A stretch of 32,026 bases of DNA from a bacterium (lineage in GTDB: Bacteria; Vulcanimicrobiota; Vulcanimicrobiia; Vulcanimicrobiales; Vulcanimicrobiaceae): contig JAKAPO010000002.1 in NCBI GenBank assembly GCA_021807065.1, forward strand, positions 1 to 32,026, written 5' to 3'. Position 1 is the stretch's first letter, and the number at the start of each line of letters is the position of its first letter. Below, piece after piece: positions 13,998 to 20,159 of this stretch. The translations under genes and the position numbers were made by a program. The notes under the pieces were generated by a model that worked only from the letters and a program-made list of their open reading frames with translations, was not told the DNA's origin and searched no databases.

Positions 13998-14158
13998 GGT
14001 TGCCGCTCCTCGCCGCACCAACGGCATTGCTGGTAGACCCTTAAAAATATGGAGCAGCAATTCTCGTAGTCATGGCCCTGCTCGTGACAGCGATCTCGCA
14101 TCGCATCGAGAACCTCTGCGCTGGCCTTTTCGTAGCTGTAGGTGATTTTTAGGCTCAT
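13994..14158 (-). CDS. Cys/His-rich small protein (54 aa)
   Basis: ATG 14158 and the stop overlap both neighbours in ATGA tetramers. C24/H26/H29, CC at 34-35 and CRWC at 45-48 suggest zinc binding. It was found only by following the overlap chain; function unknown. Confidence 0.5.
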   Translation of the reverse strand: MSLKITYSYEKASAEVLDAMRDRCHEQGHDYENCCSIFLRVYQQCRWCGEERQP

Positions 14159-14529
14159 GCTTTCGGCCTCGCAGCGTCACGGAACGATGCCCACGCATCC
14201 GCGCTGAAATCGTGGCCGAATACCTCGCCGAGCGTGGCGATCGCCTCTTCGGGGATGCAATCCTCTCCGTGGTCGGCTCGCTCGCGGGCGTAGTCCAGAA
14301 ACGCGATAGCGTCGATGATCGCCGAGTACCGCATCCCGGTTCTGCAGCAGTTCATACGGCGTATCTCCCCATACGAGCGCAGAACGATGCGCTCGGCGCC
14401 CCCGTAACCCTGCTCCTCGGCGTAAGAGTCGAACATCTCGCGCGGGTTGTCGTCGCATATCGGCGCGCCGCATTGCGGGCACGGGTTCGGGTCGCCGTCA
14501 TTGAAGCGGTCGAGGTCGCTGTCGTTCAT
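14155..14529 (-). CDS. Zinc-motif hypothetical protein (124 aa)
   Basis: ATG 14529 has GAGGGG 8 bases upstream. CPQCGAPIC near the N-terminus and a central CC pair may bind zinc; the C-terminal half is acidic and helical (EEAIATLGEVFGHDFSADAW). No family recognised. Confidence 0.6.
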   Translation of the reverse strand: MNDSDLDRFNDGDPNPCPQCGAPICDDNPREMFDSYAEEQGYGGAERIVLRSYGEIRRMNCCRTGMRYSAIIDAIAFLDYARERADHGEDCIPEEAIATLGEVFGHDFSADAWASFRDAARPKA

Positions 14530-14669
14530 TGTGCGTTCCCCTCTCGCATCTTCCGGCGCTCTTCGACTAGCCCGGAGTCGATCAAAGCTTGGCGATAAAA
14601 CTCCCAAACGAATGGGATGCGCTCGCGGGCCTTGCGAAGCGCTTGGATCAACGATACATCGTCAGGCAT
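14526..14669 (-). CDS. Small helical protein (47 aa)
   Basis: ATG 14669 has GGGAG 6 bases upstream and the stop overlaps the next start (ATGA). The sequence (IQALRKARERIPFVWEFYRQAL) is one amphipathic helix region. Function unknown. Confidence 0.5.
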   Translation of the reverse strand: MPDDVSLIQALRKARERIPFVWEFYRQALIDSGLVEERRKMREGNAQ

Positions 14670-14862
14670 TGGGATCTCCCTTTTCCTCGTCGGCGGCGGC
14701 GCGGGCGGCGTCGGCGGCGGCGAGGGCGTCGTCGGCGGCGTCGTAGGCGTCGAGGGCGGCTTTGTAGGCGGCGCGGGCGGCGTTGCAGGCGGCGAGGGCG
14801 GCGCGTGCGGCGTCGTAGGCGGCGAGGGCGGCTGCCTCTCGGGCGCCGGTTTGATCGGTCAT
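14662..14862 (-). CDS. Alanine-rich low-complexity protein, paralogue 1 (66 aa)
   Basis: Nearly half of the residues are Ala, in a repeating pattern such as AAYDAARAALAACNAARAA with regular Tyr/Asp/Arg, suggesting one long helix or coiled coil. The DNA is a strongly repetitive GGC/GTC run. It is adjacent to, and similar in composition to, the 14859-15047 gene, so a tandem duplication is likely. Its function is unknown. Confidence 0.55.
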   Translation of the reverse strand: MTDQTGAREAAALAAYDAARAALAACNAARAAYKAALDAYDAADDALAAADAARAAADEEKGDPNA

Positions 14863-15047
14863 GACTTGCTCGATTCTGCGCCAGAGGCTTCAATGGCAGC
14901 GTAGTAGGCATCGTAGGCGGAAATATACTTCGTGCGAGCGGAGCGAGCGGCAATGTCAGCGGCGGTAAGAGCCGCATTAGCATCAGCGACGGCTTCCCGG
15001 GCTTTGTCCAGTTCGATGAGGGCGGCACTCTCGGCGGCATTGCTCAC
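14859..15047 (-). CDS. Alanine-rich protein, paralogue 2 (62 aa)
   Basis: GTG 15047 overlaps the exonuclease stop (GTGA); the gene end overlaps paralogue 1 (ATGA). The helical sequence (DKAREAVADANAALTAADIAA, SAYDAYYAAIEA) shares the YDA(A/Y) pattern with its neighbour. It is probably a helical structural or binding peptide. Confidence 0.55.
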   Translation of the reverse strand: MSNAAESAALIELDKAREAVADANAALTAADIAARSARTKYISAYDAYYAAIEASGAESSKS

Positions 15048-15811
15048 GACTTGCTCGTTTCCGGTCTGGTTCTTTTTCGGAGCAGTTCTCCGAGGGAGTA
15101 CCGCAGGTCGGGTTTCAAGTCGGACATTGACCGCAGGCACCACTCAACGTAGTCGTCAGGAGCGTTCCCTAGCGGCTGGTTGCGATATTTTCCGAGAGGC
15201 CACGACGTGTAGAGTATCGGCGAAGCAGCGAAGCCAAGGAGATCGTCGAGAAGCATCGTGCCCGACGTTTCGCAGTACACCTGCAAAAGCGAATCGAGAA
15301 GCGCGGCCGTCACGATCACGTCGGCAAGCGCACGATGCGGCGCGGTGCCCATCATATCGAGCGAGAGCCCGAGATAGTACCGCAACGTCTGATTCGAGTA
15401 GCCTGGAGCATCGGGGAGAAGGTGTTGCGCCAGGCGCTTCGTATCGAGGAATCTCGCGTTCGACCGGAACGGTTCATCGGCATAAACGAACCGGTCGTCG
15501 AACTCGGAGCCATTGTGCGCGACCCAGACAACCGTCCCTTCGTTCCGTAATGCGGCTTCGATGTCGGCGCACGCATCTTCCCAGGTCGGCGCGTTCACCA
15601 CGTCCTCGTCGCGAATATGATGGATTGCCATTGTCTGCGGCGGGATTGGAACGCCGGGGTCAACGAGGGTCTGGAAGAAGCGAATCCCCTCTAGGCCGCC
15701 CGCGCCGAACCGCATGAACTTGCCGGCGATCTCGACGATGCGATCGGTTGCGGGGTCGAGGCCGCAAGTCTCAAGGTCGTAGATCACGAAGGTCGCATCG
15801 CTAATACGCAT
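15044..15811 (-). CDS. DnaQ-like 3'-5' exonuclease with DUF3820-like C-terminus
   Basis: The product is 255 residues. ATG 15811 is chosen because a longer frame would run into the preceding gene. The DEDDh exonuclease motifs are complete: D12/E14 in YDLETCGLD, N100 and D105/D106 in HNGSEFDDRF, H159 and D164 in HRALAD. About residues 200-255 (SWPLGKYRNQPLGNAPDDYVEWCL) resemble DUF3820, often attached to phage exonucleases. The enzyme likely trims 3' ends in replication or recombination. It is co-transcribed with RecT- and YqaJ-like genes. Confidence 0.85.
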   Translation of the reverse strand: MRISDATFVIYDLETCGLDPATDRIVEIAGKFMRFGAGGLEGIRFFQTLVDPGVPIPPQTMAIHHIRDEDVVNAPTWEDACADIEAALRNEGTVVWVAHNGSEFDDRFVYADEPFRSNARFLDTKRLAQHLLPDAPGYSNQTLRYYLGLSLDMMGTAPHRALADVIVTAALLDSLLQVYCETSGTMLLDDLLGFAASPILYTSWPLGKYRNQPLGNAPDDYVEWCLRSMSDLKPDLRYSLGELLRKRTRPETSKS

Positions 15812-15816
15812 CCGGT

Positions 15817-16839
15817 TTACTGCGATCCATCCAGCAGCGTCAACGGCGGCGCTCCTGATTTCGCTGCGCCCTCGATTGCGACCATGATGCCATCCATCTG
15901 CCGAGGGACGAGGCTCTCCCACCCGCCGAAGTCTTGCACGACGGCCTCAAGACGCGCAGGGTCGCAGTTGCAACCATCGGCGAAGTCTTTGATTCCCTGA
16001 ACCTGCTCCGGGCTGATCTTCCGCGCATTGCCGGTACGCGGATGGATGCGCTCCTCGGGAGTCTTGGTGCGGTCTAGGAGCGCGGCCGACTTCGCCGCTT
16101 CGTGCGCGGCGATCTCCTCGTCGCGTAGCGCATCGAGGGCGCCCTTCTCCATTTGGCCGAATGTTTGCGCCGGAGGCTGGCCGAGTTGTGCGGCTAACTT
16201 TTCGCGTACTGCGTCGACGCGCGTGCTACCGACGACGACGTGCGGAGAGGGGGCGTCTTCGGGGGGGATGTCCGCTGCCTCTTCGGCGAATGAAAGCCCC
16301 TTGAGCGCATCGGGGAAAGCGTTGCGCCCGCAGAAACCGCGAGCACGCATCGCCATCATCCTCTCCTCATATTCCGACCACGGGCCCTGCTTTCCCCACA
16401 GTTTCGCTTTCTTTGCGTCGGCTACGGAGAAGGCCGAATGATACGGGGGCTCGCCCTGGCGCATCATTTCGCAATGCGCTACCCGTAGATCGCCTTCGCC
16501 TTCAATCCATTCGCGACACGAAATGAACTTCGGGTGCTGCTTAATTAACGCGAGCGCCGCATCCCCGTAGACCGCCGGTCGCCCATTTATGATGGCGATG
16601 TTCTGGATTGATTGCATCGGGCGTAGCCCACATTCGGCCCCCATTTGCACGGCAACCAGCACATTGCCGGGCTTCCCTCGGTAATCCCTCGGAGCGAGGT
16701 CCGAATTAGCAATGAGCGCGCAGAACGCTTGCAGCTCAGTAAAGGTCTGCGGGACGATCGAATAGCCCGCGCCACTCGTTTGGCGTTCGGCGAGCACCGA
16801 CGAAACGGTGCGTGGCTTCTGCTCTTGGTCCTCGTTCAC
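15817..16839 (-). CDS. RecT-family-like ssDNA annealing protein
   Basis: The product is 340 residues from GTG 16839, with AAAGGA 7 bases upstream. The segment GLRPMQSIQNIAIINGRPAVYGD, followed by ALALIKQHPKF, is characteristic of phage RecT-like recombinases. The product would bind and anneal single strands after resection by the neighbouring YqaJ-like exonuclease. The C-terminal third is Ala/Glu-rich and less conserved. Only 4 bases separate it from the exonuclease gene, the usual exonuclease-recombinase pairing. Confidence 0.75.
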   Translation of the reverse strand: MNEDQEQKPRTVSSVLAERQTSGAGYSIVPQTFTELQAFCALIANSDLAPRDYRGKPGNVLVAVQMGAECGLRPMQSIQNIAIINGRPAVYGDAALALIKQHPKFISCREWIEGEGDLRVAHCEMMRQGEPPYHSAFSVADAKKAKLWGKQGPWSEYEERMMAMRARGFCGRNAFPDALKGLSFAEEAADIPPEDAPSPHVVVGSTRVDAVREKLAAQLGQPPAQTFGQMEKGALDALRDEEIAAHEAAKSAALLDRTKTPEERIHPRTGNARKISPEQVQGIKDFADGCNCDPARLEAVVQDFGGWESLVPRQMDGIMVAIEGAAKSGAPPLTLLDGSQ

Positions 16840-16843
16840 TTGT

Positions 16844-17836
16844 TCATCCTTTCGAAATGAGAAACCGCCGGCCACCCGGCAAAAGACAATCCTCGTAAGC
16901 GGCCTTGTGCTCTTTTCTCACGAGGGATTTATCGAGCACGGTCTTCGCGCATTTCGCCGCGATCTCTGGGTATCTATCGGCGAACACGCCCTCGTCGAAC
17001 TCGCGAGCGGACTTCCATGTTGCAAGTTTGCTACCCAGAAACGTCAAGGTGTCGGCGTTGCCCATGCCCGCGAGCACGAGCGTTTTCTGCGCGTCAAACT
17101 CGGCTTGCAAAGCGTCGATCTGCTCTTGTAGGCTACGCATCGAGAGGAGCGCGAGGTTCATCTCTGGGCTTGCTTCGACTGCGATCTCCCGGCTTACAGG
17201 GTAGCGTTTCCTCGCGTCCTCAATGGAGGTGATCTCAGGCGGTACGCCCGTTTTCACGCACTCCCAAAAGCGCGTCTCGGCCGCAATGAGCATCTCGATC
17301 AGAGGTTCGTCGCGAACGATGCGGTACTGCCGATACTGCTGGCCTCCGATGAGCGCCGCGACGTAGGCGACGGTTCGCCGGCGAACCGCGAGCTGGTGCT
17401 GCACCTGCACAATTACGCGGTCAGGAACCTCGTCGCCACTTTCGCCCCACTGTGCGGCGCCGCGATAGCCCGTCGTCTTGCACTCCAGTATCTCCGGCTC
17501 ACCTCCGGGCTCGGCGACAACCTCACGATCGAGGTTGGCGAGCATCCACGGGTGGTCGGGATGCTGAAGAATCGCGTTGACGCGGCGCACCTTGCGGCCG
17601 TTTCGCAAAGCGAACTCCTGCGCCACGACCTCTTCGAGCACTTGGCCGAAATGCACGGCCTCGTTATCCGAAAGGTCCTTGGGCTCGGCCTCGCCGCGCT
17701 TCTCTAGATAGAGATCGTAAGGACTGCGATCATCGTATCCCAGACCCACGACGGTAGGCGCATCGGACGCGCCGATGCCGCGCTTGCGTTCTTTGAGCCA
17801 ATCCTCGCGGCTCATGCCGACGGTGGAAATCTTCAC
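16844..17836 (-). CDS. YqaJ-like viral exonuclease
   Basis: The product is 330 residues of the lambda-exonuclease/YqaJ type, degrading one strand of double-stranded ends. RKRGIGASDAPTVVGL at the N-terminus and ILECKTT (about residues 115-121) are family hallmarks; the EcK part of LECKTT is the E-x-K of the PD-(D/E)xK active site. A helical C-terminal region with QEQIDALQAEFDAQK follows, common in phage members. GTG 17836 overlaps the stop of the ribbon-helix-helix gene. Confidence 0.85.
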   Translation of the reverse strand: MKISTVGMSREDWLKERKRGIGASDAPTVVGLGYDDRSPYDLYLEKRGEAEPKDLSDNEAVHFGQVLEEVVAQEFALRNGRKVRRVNAILQHPDHPWMLANLDREVVAEPGGEPEILECKTTGYRGAAQWGESGDEVPDRVIVQVQHQLAVRRRTVAYVAALIGGQQYRQYRIVRDEPLIEMLIAAETRFWECVKTGVPPEITSIEDARKRYPVSREIAVEASPEMNLALLSMRSLQEQIDALQAEFDAQKTLVLAGMGNADTLTFLGSKLATWKSAREFDEGVFADRYPEIAAKCAKTVLDKSLVRKEHKAAYEDCLLPGGRRFLISKG

Positions 17837-17991
17837 GAGCTACGCTTCTCGCTTGCCTCGAAAGTGCGCTGCCAGGCAAGGATTGTTTCAATTTCCGCAG
17901 AGAGGGTCCGGTTATGCCGCTTCGCCTGCCCAGCCAGCCATCGTTTTATGACGGGGCTCAATCGCACGGTAAATCGTTCTGAATCAACCAT
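17833..17991 (-). CDS. Arc-like ribbon-helix-helix protein, leaderless gene
   Basis: The product is 52 residues: RFTVRLSPVIKRWLAGQAK, then NRTLSAEIETIL, a strand followed by two helices as in Arc/MetJ-like repressors. ATG 17991 is chosen because the -10 hexamer ends 7 bases upstream. It is the first gene of the long minus-strand operon and faces divergent promoters, so autoregulation and control of the early operons are likely but unproven. Confidence 0.75.
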   Translation of the reverse strand: MVDSERFTVRLSPVIKRWLAGQAKRHNRTLSAEIETILAWQRTFEASEKRSS

Positions 17992-17998
17992 GGCCTTT

Positions 17999-18027
17999 AC
18001 TCTACACCATCCCGCACCCGTTGACAA
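17999..18027 (-). promoter_or_regulatory. Leaderless promoter of the long minus-strand operon
   Basis: On the minus strand: TTGTCA (18027-18022), 17-base spacer, TAGAGT (18004-17999), then 7 bases to ATG 17991. Both hexamers fit sigma-70 type boxes, and the spacing places the transcription start at the start codon. Confidence 0.7.
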
Positions 18028-18050
18028 GGTGTCGGTGCAGGGCATAGGAT
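18021..18050 (+). promoter_or_regulatory. Divergent plus-strand promoter, cut off from its operon by the TnpB element
   Basis: TTGACA (18021-18026), 18-base spacer, TAGGAT (18045-18050). The -35 overlaps that of the minus-strand promoter. It points at the replication operon, but the TnpB element begins 8 bases after the -10. Confidence 0.55.
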
Positions 18051-18068
18051 GGTGGGGTTGACATGCTC

Positions 18069-18086
18069 TTCACCCTAAAGGGCGAA
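18069..18086. repeat. Right-end hairpin of the TnpB element
   Basis: TTCACCCTAAAGGGCGAA is an 18-base near-perfect dyad 11 bases inside the right end. In related elements this region forms the 3' end of the guide RNA (reRNA/omega RNA) and the transposase-binding hairpin. Confidence 0.6.
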
Positions 18087-18098
18087 GATTCCAGGGAA

Positions 18099-19274
18099 CT
18101 ACGCACGCGTAGCCCCTTGGTGCTTCACGTTTCGCTGGCGGTTGCCGCGACGAACCGTAGTCCGTTTTGGTCTTACGCCGCCTCCACGCGCAGTCACGGT
18201 CTGCCCGACCGCCAGAATGTTCTTCGCCGCGTTCTCGTCGCGGTCGTGATGCGTTCCGCACGATTGGCAGTCCCAAGCGCGAACGCTCATCGCCATGTCC
18301 TGCTTGATATATCCGCATGTCGAACAGGTCTTGCTCGACGGGTAAAAGCGATCGATAGCCACGACCTCTTTACCGTACCGCTTCGCCTTGTATTCGAGCA
18401 TCGTTCGGAACGAAGCCAAGCCTGCGTCAGAGATCGAACGCGCGAGACTTCGCAGTTTGCTCATGCCTCGAACGTGCAAGTCCTCGATGGCGATAAAATC
18501 GAATCGGCGCACGAGATCAAGCGTTGTTTTATGCAACGCATCCGCGCGAGTATCGGAAATCTTCTCGTACAATCTGGCAACTTTGAGCCGCGCTCGGTTC
18601 CAACGCCCGGAGCCTTTCTTACGACGAGAGAGTGTACGCTGGAGATGCGCGAGTTCTCCAAGCCGTCCTCCGAGATGGCGCGGATTAGAGATACGCTCTC
18701 CGTTCGAGAGTGTTGCCAGTCGGCTCAGCCCGAGATCGGCCCCGATAGCCTCTCCCGTTTTCGCCAGATGCTTCGGCTCGGGTTCGTCAAGGATGATCGT
18801 CACGTGATAGCGGCCCGAAGGGGACTTGGTTATCGTCACCGTCGTGGGGTCGCTTTGGAAATCACGCGACCATCGAACCTTGATGGAACCGACCTTTGCG
18901 AGCGTGAGTGTTTTCGTCGCTCGGTCATACTTGAAAGCAGAGCGCGTGTATTCGGCGCTCTGCTTCCGAGACTTCTTCTTGAAACTCGGGTAGCCAGAAC
19001 GCTTCTCAAAGAAGTTTACGAAAGCCGTTTGCAAGTGCCGCAAAGCCTGCTGGGGTGGAACGCACGAGGTTTCGCTCGCCCACGGCAAAAGGTTGCGCTG
19101 CTTCGTCCATTCGGCGCTCGTAAGGAGATCGTTCATGCGAACTCCGTTACGGAAAGAATCGCTTCGTAAGCGGAGCGCCCAGTTATAGGCATACCGGGCC
19201 ACACCGAACTCGCAAGCAAGATGTTGCGCCTGTTCAGGCGTTGGGTAGATTCGGAAACGATACCGTACTTTCAC
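18099..19274 (-). CDS. tnpB: TnpB RNA-guided nuclease
   Basis: The product is 391 residues, a full-length TnpB (ancestor-type of Cas12). The RuvC residues are all present: D180 in GADLGLSRL, E264 in IAIEDL, and the DRDENAAKNI motif at 344-353. The zinc finger is intact: C317-x2-C320 and C336-x2-C339. The C-terminal tail is very basic. GTG 19274 is used; nearby ATGs are out of frame. TnpB cuts empty donor sites next to its target motif and so preserves the element. The 3' end of the gene and the element right end would encode the guide RNA, with the guide lying in the promoter sequence beyond 18058. Confidence 0.9.
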   Translation of the reverse strand: MKVRYRFRIYPTPEQAQHLACEFGVARYAYNWALRLRSDSFRNGVRMNDLLTSAEWTKQRNLLPWASETSCVPPQQALRHLQTAFVNFFEKRSGYPSFKKKSRKQSAEYTRSAFKYDRATKTLTLAKVGSIKVRWSRDFQSDPTTVTITKSPSGRYHVTIILDEPEPKHLAKTGEAIGADLGLSRLATLSNGERISNPRHLGGRLGELAHLQRTLSRRKKGSGRWNRARLKVARLYEKISDTRADALHKTTLDLVRRFDFIAIEDLHVRGMSKLRSLARSISDAGLASFRTMLEYKAKRYGKEVVAIDRFYPSSKTCSTCGYIKQDMAMSVRAWDCQSCGTHHDRDENAAKNILAVGQTVTARGGGVRPKRTTVRRGNRQRNVKHQGATRA

Positions 19275-19369
19275 GCATTGACATTTTACCGCGTGAGCAC
19301 TAGACTGTCAAGGAAAGGATGCGGCTCTTCCCCGGCCTGAACTCCGAGGTTTCCGCCACATAAAATCCG

Positions 19370-19825
19370 ATGACAACCGGATTGAATCGCCTGCGCGAAG
19401 CGTGGCCCGCGATCGTCGGCACCGACATCGCCGCCCACTCGAAACCGGTCCAGGTGTTGAACGGGGCCCTGCTCATCCTCACGGACTCCAGCGGATGGAG
19501 CCAGCAGGTCAGCCTGTTAACCGGCCACATCATCCCGGCCGTCAGCGAGATCGAGCCGACGATCGATCGTCTCCGGTTCCGCGTCGATGAGCAGGCGCTT
19601 TTAGGAGCGCCTAACAACGCCCTCACGTCGAAGACCCGGCGCGAAATCTTCGCCAGTTTCGAGGAGTACCTCCGCATCTTCGACCGGACTGCCCGGCTCT
19701 TTTTCACGCGCAACGTGGCCGGTATTCCGGTCAGTTCATTCACGGAATTGACCGAGGAGCAGGGGCAGAAGTTGCTCGAAGCCATTGAAATGGCCGGACC
19801 ACTTGAAAACCGCAGGCCGCGGTAG
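19370..19825 (+). CDS. DciA-like helicase loader (DUF721)
   Basis: The product is 151 residues. RLREAWPAIVGTDIAAHSKP, then VQVLNGALLILTDSSGWSQQ and VSLLTGHIIPAV match the DUF721/DciA KH-like domain (residues 6-62). DciA loads or manages DnaB in bacteria lacking DnaC/DnaI. Presence just upstream of a DnaB-like gene supports a phage loader. The C-terminal half (SSFTELTEEQGQKLLEAIE) is extra and not recognised. ATG 19370 has no ribosome site, in line with a leaderless or formerly longer leader. The palindrome TTAGGAGCGCCTAA lies inside the gene (19601). Confidence 0.75.
   Translation: MTTGLNRLREAWPAIVGTDIAAHSKPVQVLNGALLILTDSSGWSQQVSLLTGHIIPAVSEIEPTIDRLRFRVDEQALLGAPNNALTSKTRREIFASFEEYLRIFDRTARLFFTRNVAGIPVSSFTELTEEQGQKLLEAIEMAGPLENRRPR
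19601..19614. repeat. TTAGG-N4-CCTAA palindrome, copy 4 (inside the DciA-like gene)
   Basis: TTAGGAGCGCCTAA is identical to copy 3 at 6344-6357, with flanks TTT upstream and YAA downstream also shared, although the contexts are unrelated (here coding LGAPN). A 14-mer identity 13 kb apart suggests a shared binding protein. Confidence 0.5.
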
Positions 19826-19831
19826 TAGAAT
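19803..19831 (+). promoter_or_regulatory. Promoter of the replication leader
   Basis: TTGAAA (19803-19808), 17-base spacer, TAGAAT (19826-19831): near-consensus. It overlaps the end of the DciA-like gene, and transcription would start near 19838, giving a leader of about 140 bases. Confidence 0.65.
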
Positions 19832-19837
19832 CATCGG

Positions 19838-19979
19838 GCTGGCGCAGCCCAGGCCAGGGTAGCGCACGCGCATTTCGACGCCGAGAAGGCTACGTCGAAG
19901 GGCTTCTCGGCGGCAGCAACTGCGGGCGCCGGCACCCTTTCCGAACCTCCCCGACGTGCATCTCACGGGGAGGTTTTCT
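19838..19979 (+). ncRNA. Structured leader RNA with alternative stems
   Basis: The 142 bases between the promoter and the TTG start at 19980 form several perfect stems: GGGCT/AGCCC at the 5' end, TTCGACG (19874-19880) with CGTCGAA (19893-19899), and GCCGAGAAG (19880-19888) with CTTCTCGGC (19903-19911). The last two cannot both form because the first encloses the 5' arm of the second. A terminator-like hairpin follows. The layout suggests an attenuator, riboregulator or small RNA; no known riboswitch class is recognised. Confidence 0.45.
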
Positions 19980-19981
19980 TT
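19944..19981 (+). terminator. Intrinsic terminator that also hides a ribosome site
   Basis: A perfect 10-bp stem AACCTCCCCG (19944-19953)/CGGGGAGGTT (19966-19975) with a 12-base loop is followed by TTTTCTTT. The 3' arm contains GGGGAGG, the ribosome site of the TTG start at 19980, 6 bases away. So the hairpin can both stop transcription and block translation. Confidence 0.6.
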
Positions 19982-20159
19982 GCCACAGCCAGCGCAGGTC
20001 CTAGAGATCGGCGATGTCGTCGTCCTCGAATTGCAGCATCCTCGTGGTGCGGCCCCGGTGGGCGAGATCCGATCGATCGATGCCTGGGGCATCCGGCTGA
20101 CGCGGATTGATTGGCCGACCAAGACCTTCACGGGCTCAGATATGGCGATTCCTTCGTGA
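19980..20159 (+). CDS. Small strand-rich protein (59 aa)
   Basis: TTG 19980 has GGGGAGG (19967-19973) 6 bases upstream. The sequence (VLEIGDVVVLELQHP, VGEIRSIDAWGIRLTRI) looks like a small beta-barrel of the KOW/SH3 or Sm-like kind. It is the first gene after the leader hairpin and overlaps the initiator gene (GTGA). Function unknown. Confidence 0.6.
   Translation: MPQPAQVLEIGDVVVLELQHPRGAAPVGEIRSIDAWGIRLTRIDWPTKTFTGSDMAIPS

Larger units (their letters stand above)
18058..19306 (-). mobile_element. Solo-TnpB insertion element (IS200/IS605-type ends)
   Basis: On the minus strand the element follows TTGAC (19311-19307), a target motif of the type used by IS605-group transposases, and ends in TGTCAA at 18058. 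The right end carries the dyad TTCACCCTAAAGGGCGAA. A tnpB gene fills the element and no TnpA is present, so it depends on a helper. The ends are set from these motifs and could be off by a few bases. Confidence 0.6.

Noticed and set aside
14680-14850. GGC-rich repeats as a minisatellite or CRISPR
   Set aside because: They follow the alanine codons of a coupled gene with overlapping start and stop and need no other explanation.
18063-19169. 368-codon plus-strand frame over tnpB
   Set aside because: It is antisense to a complete TnpB with all catalytic residues; composition is Arg/Ser/Leu-rich with no recognisable domain.
19838-19945. tRNA-like D-arm (GGCGCAGCCC then GGTAGCGC) in the leader
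   Set aside because: There is no TTCGA T-arm, no 7-bp acceptor pairing and no proper anticodon stem. It is better explained as part of a structured leader.
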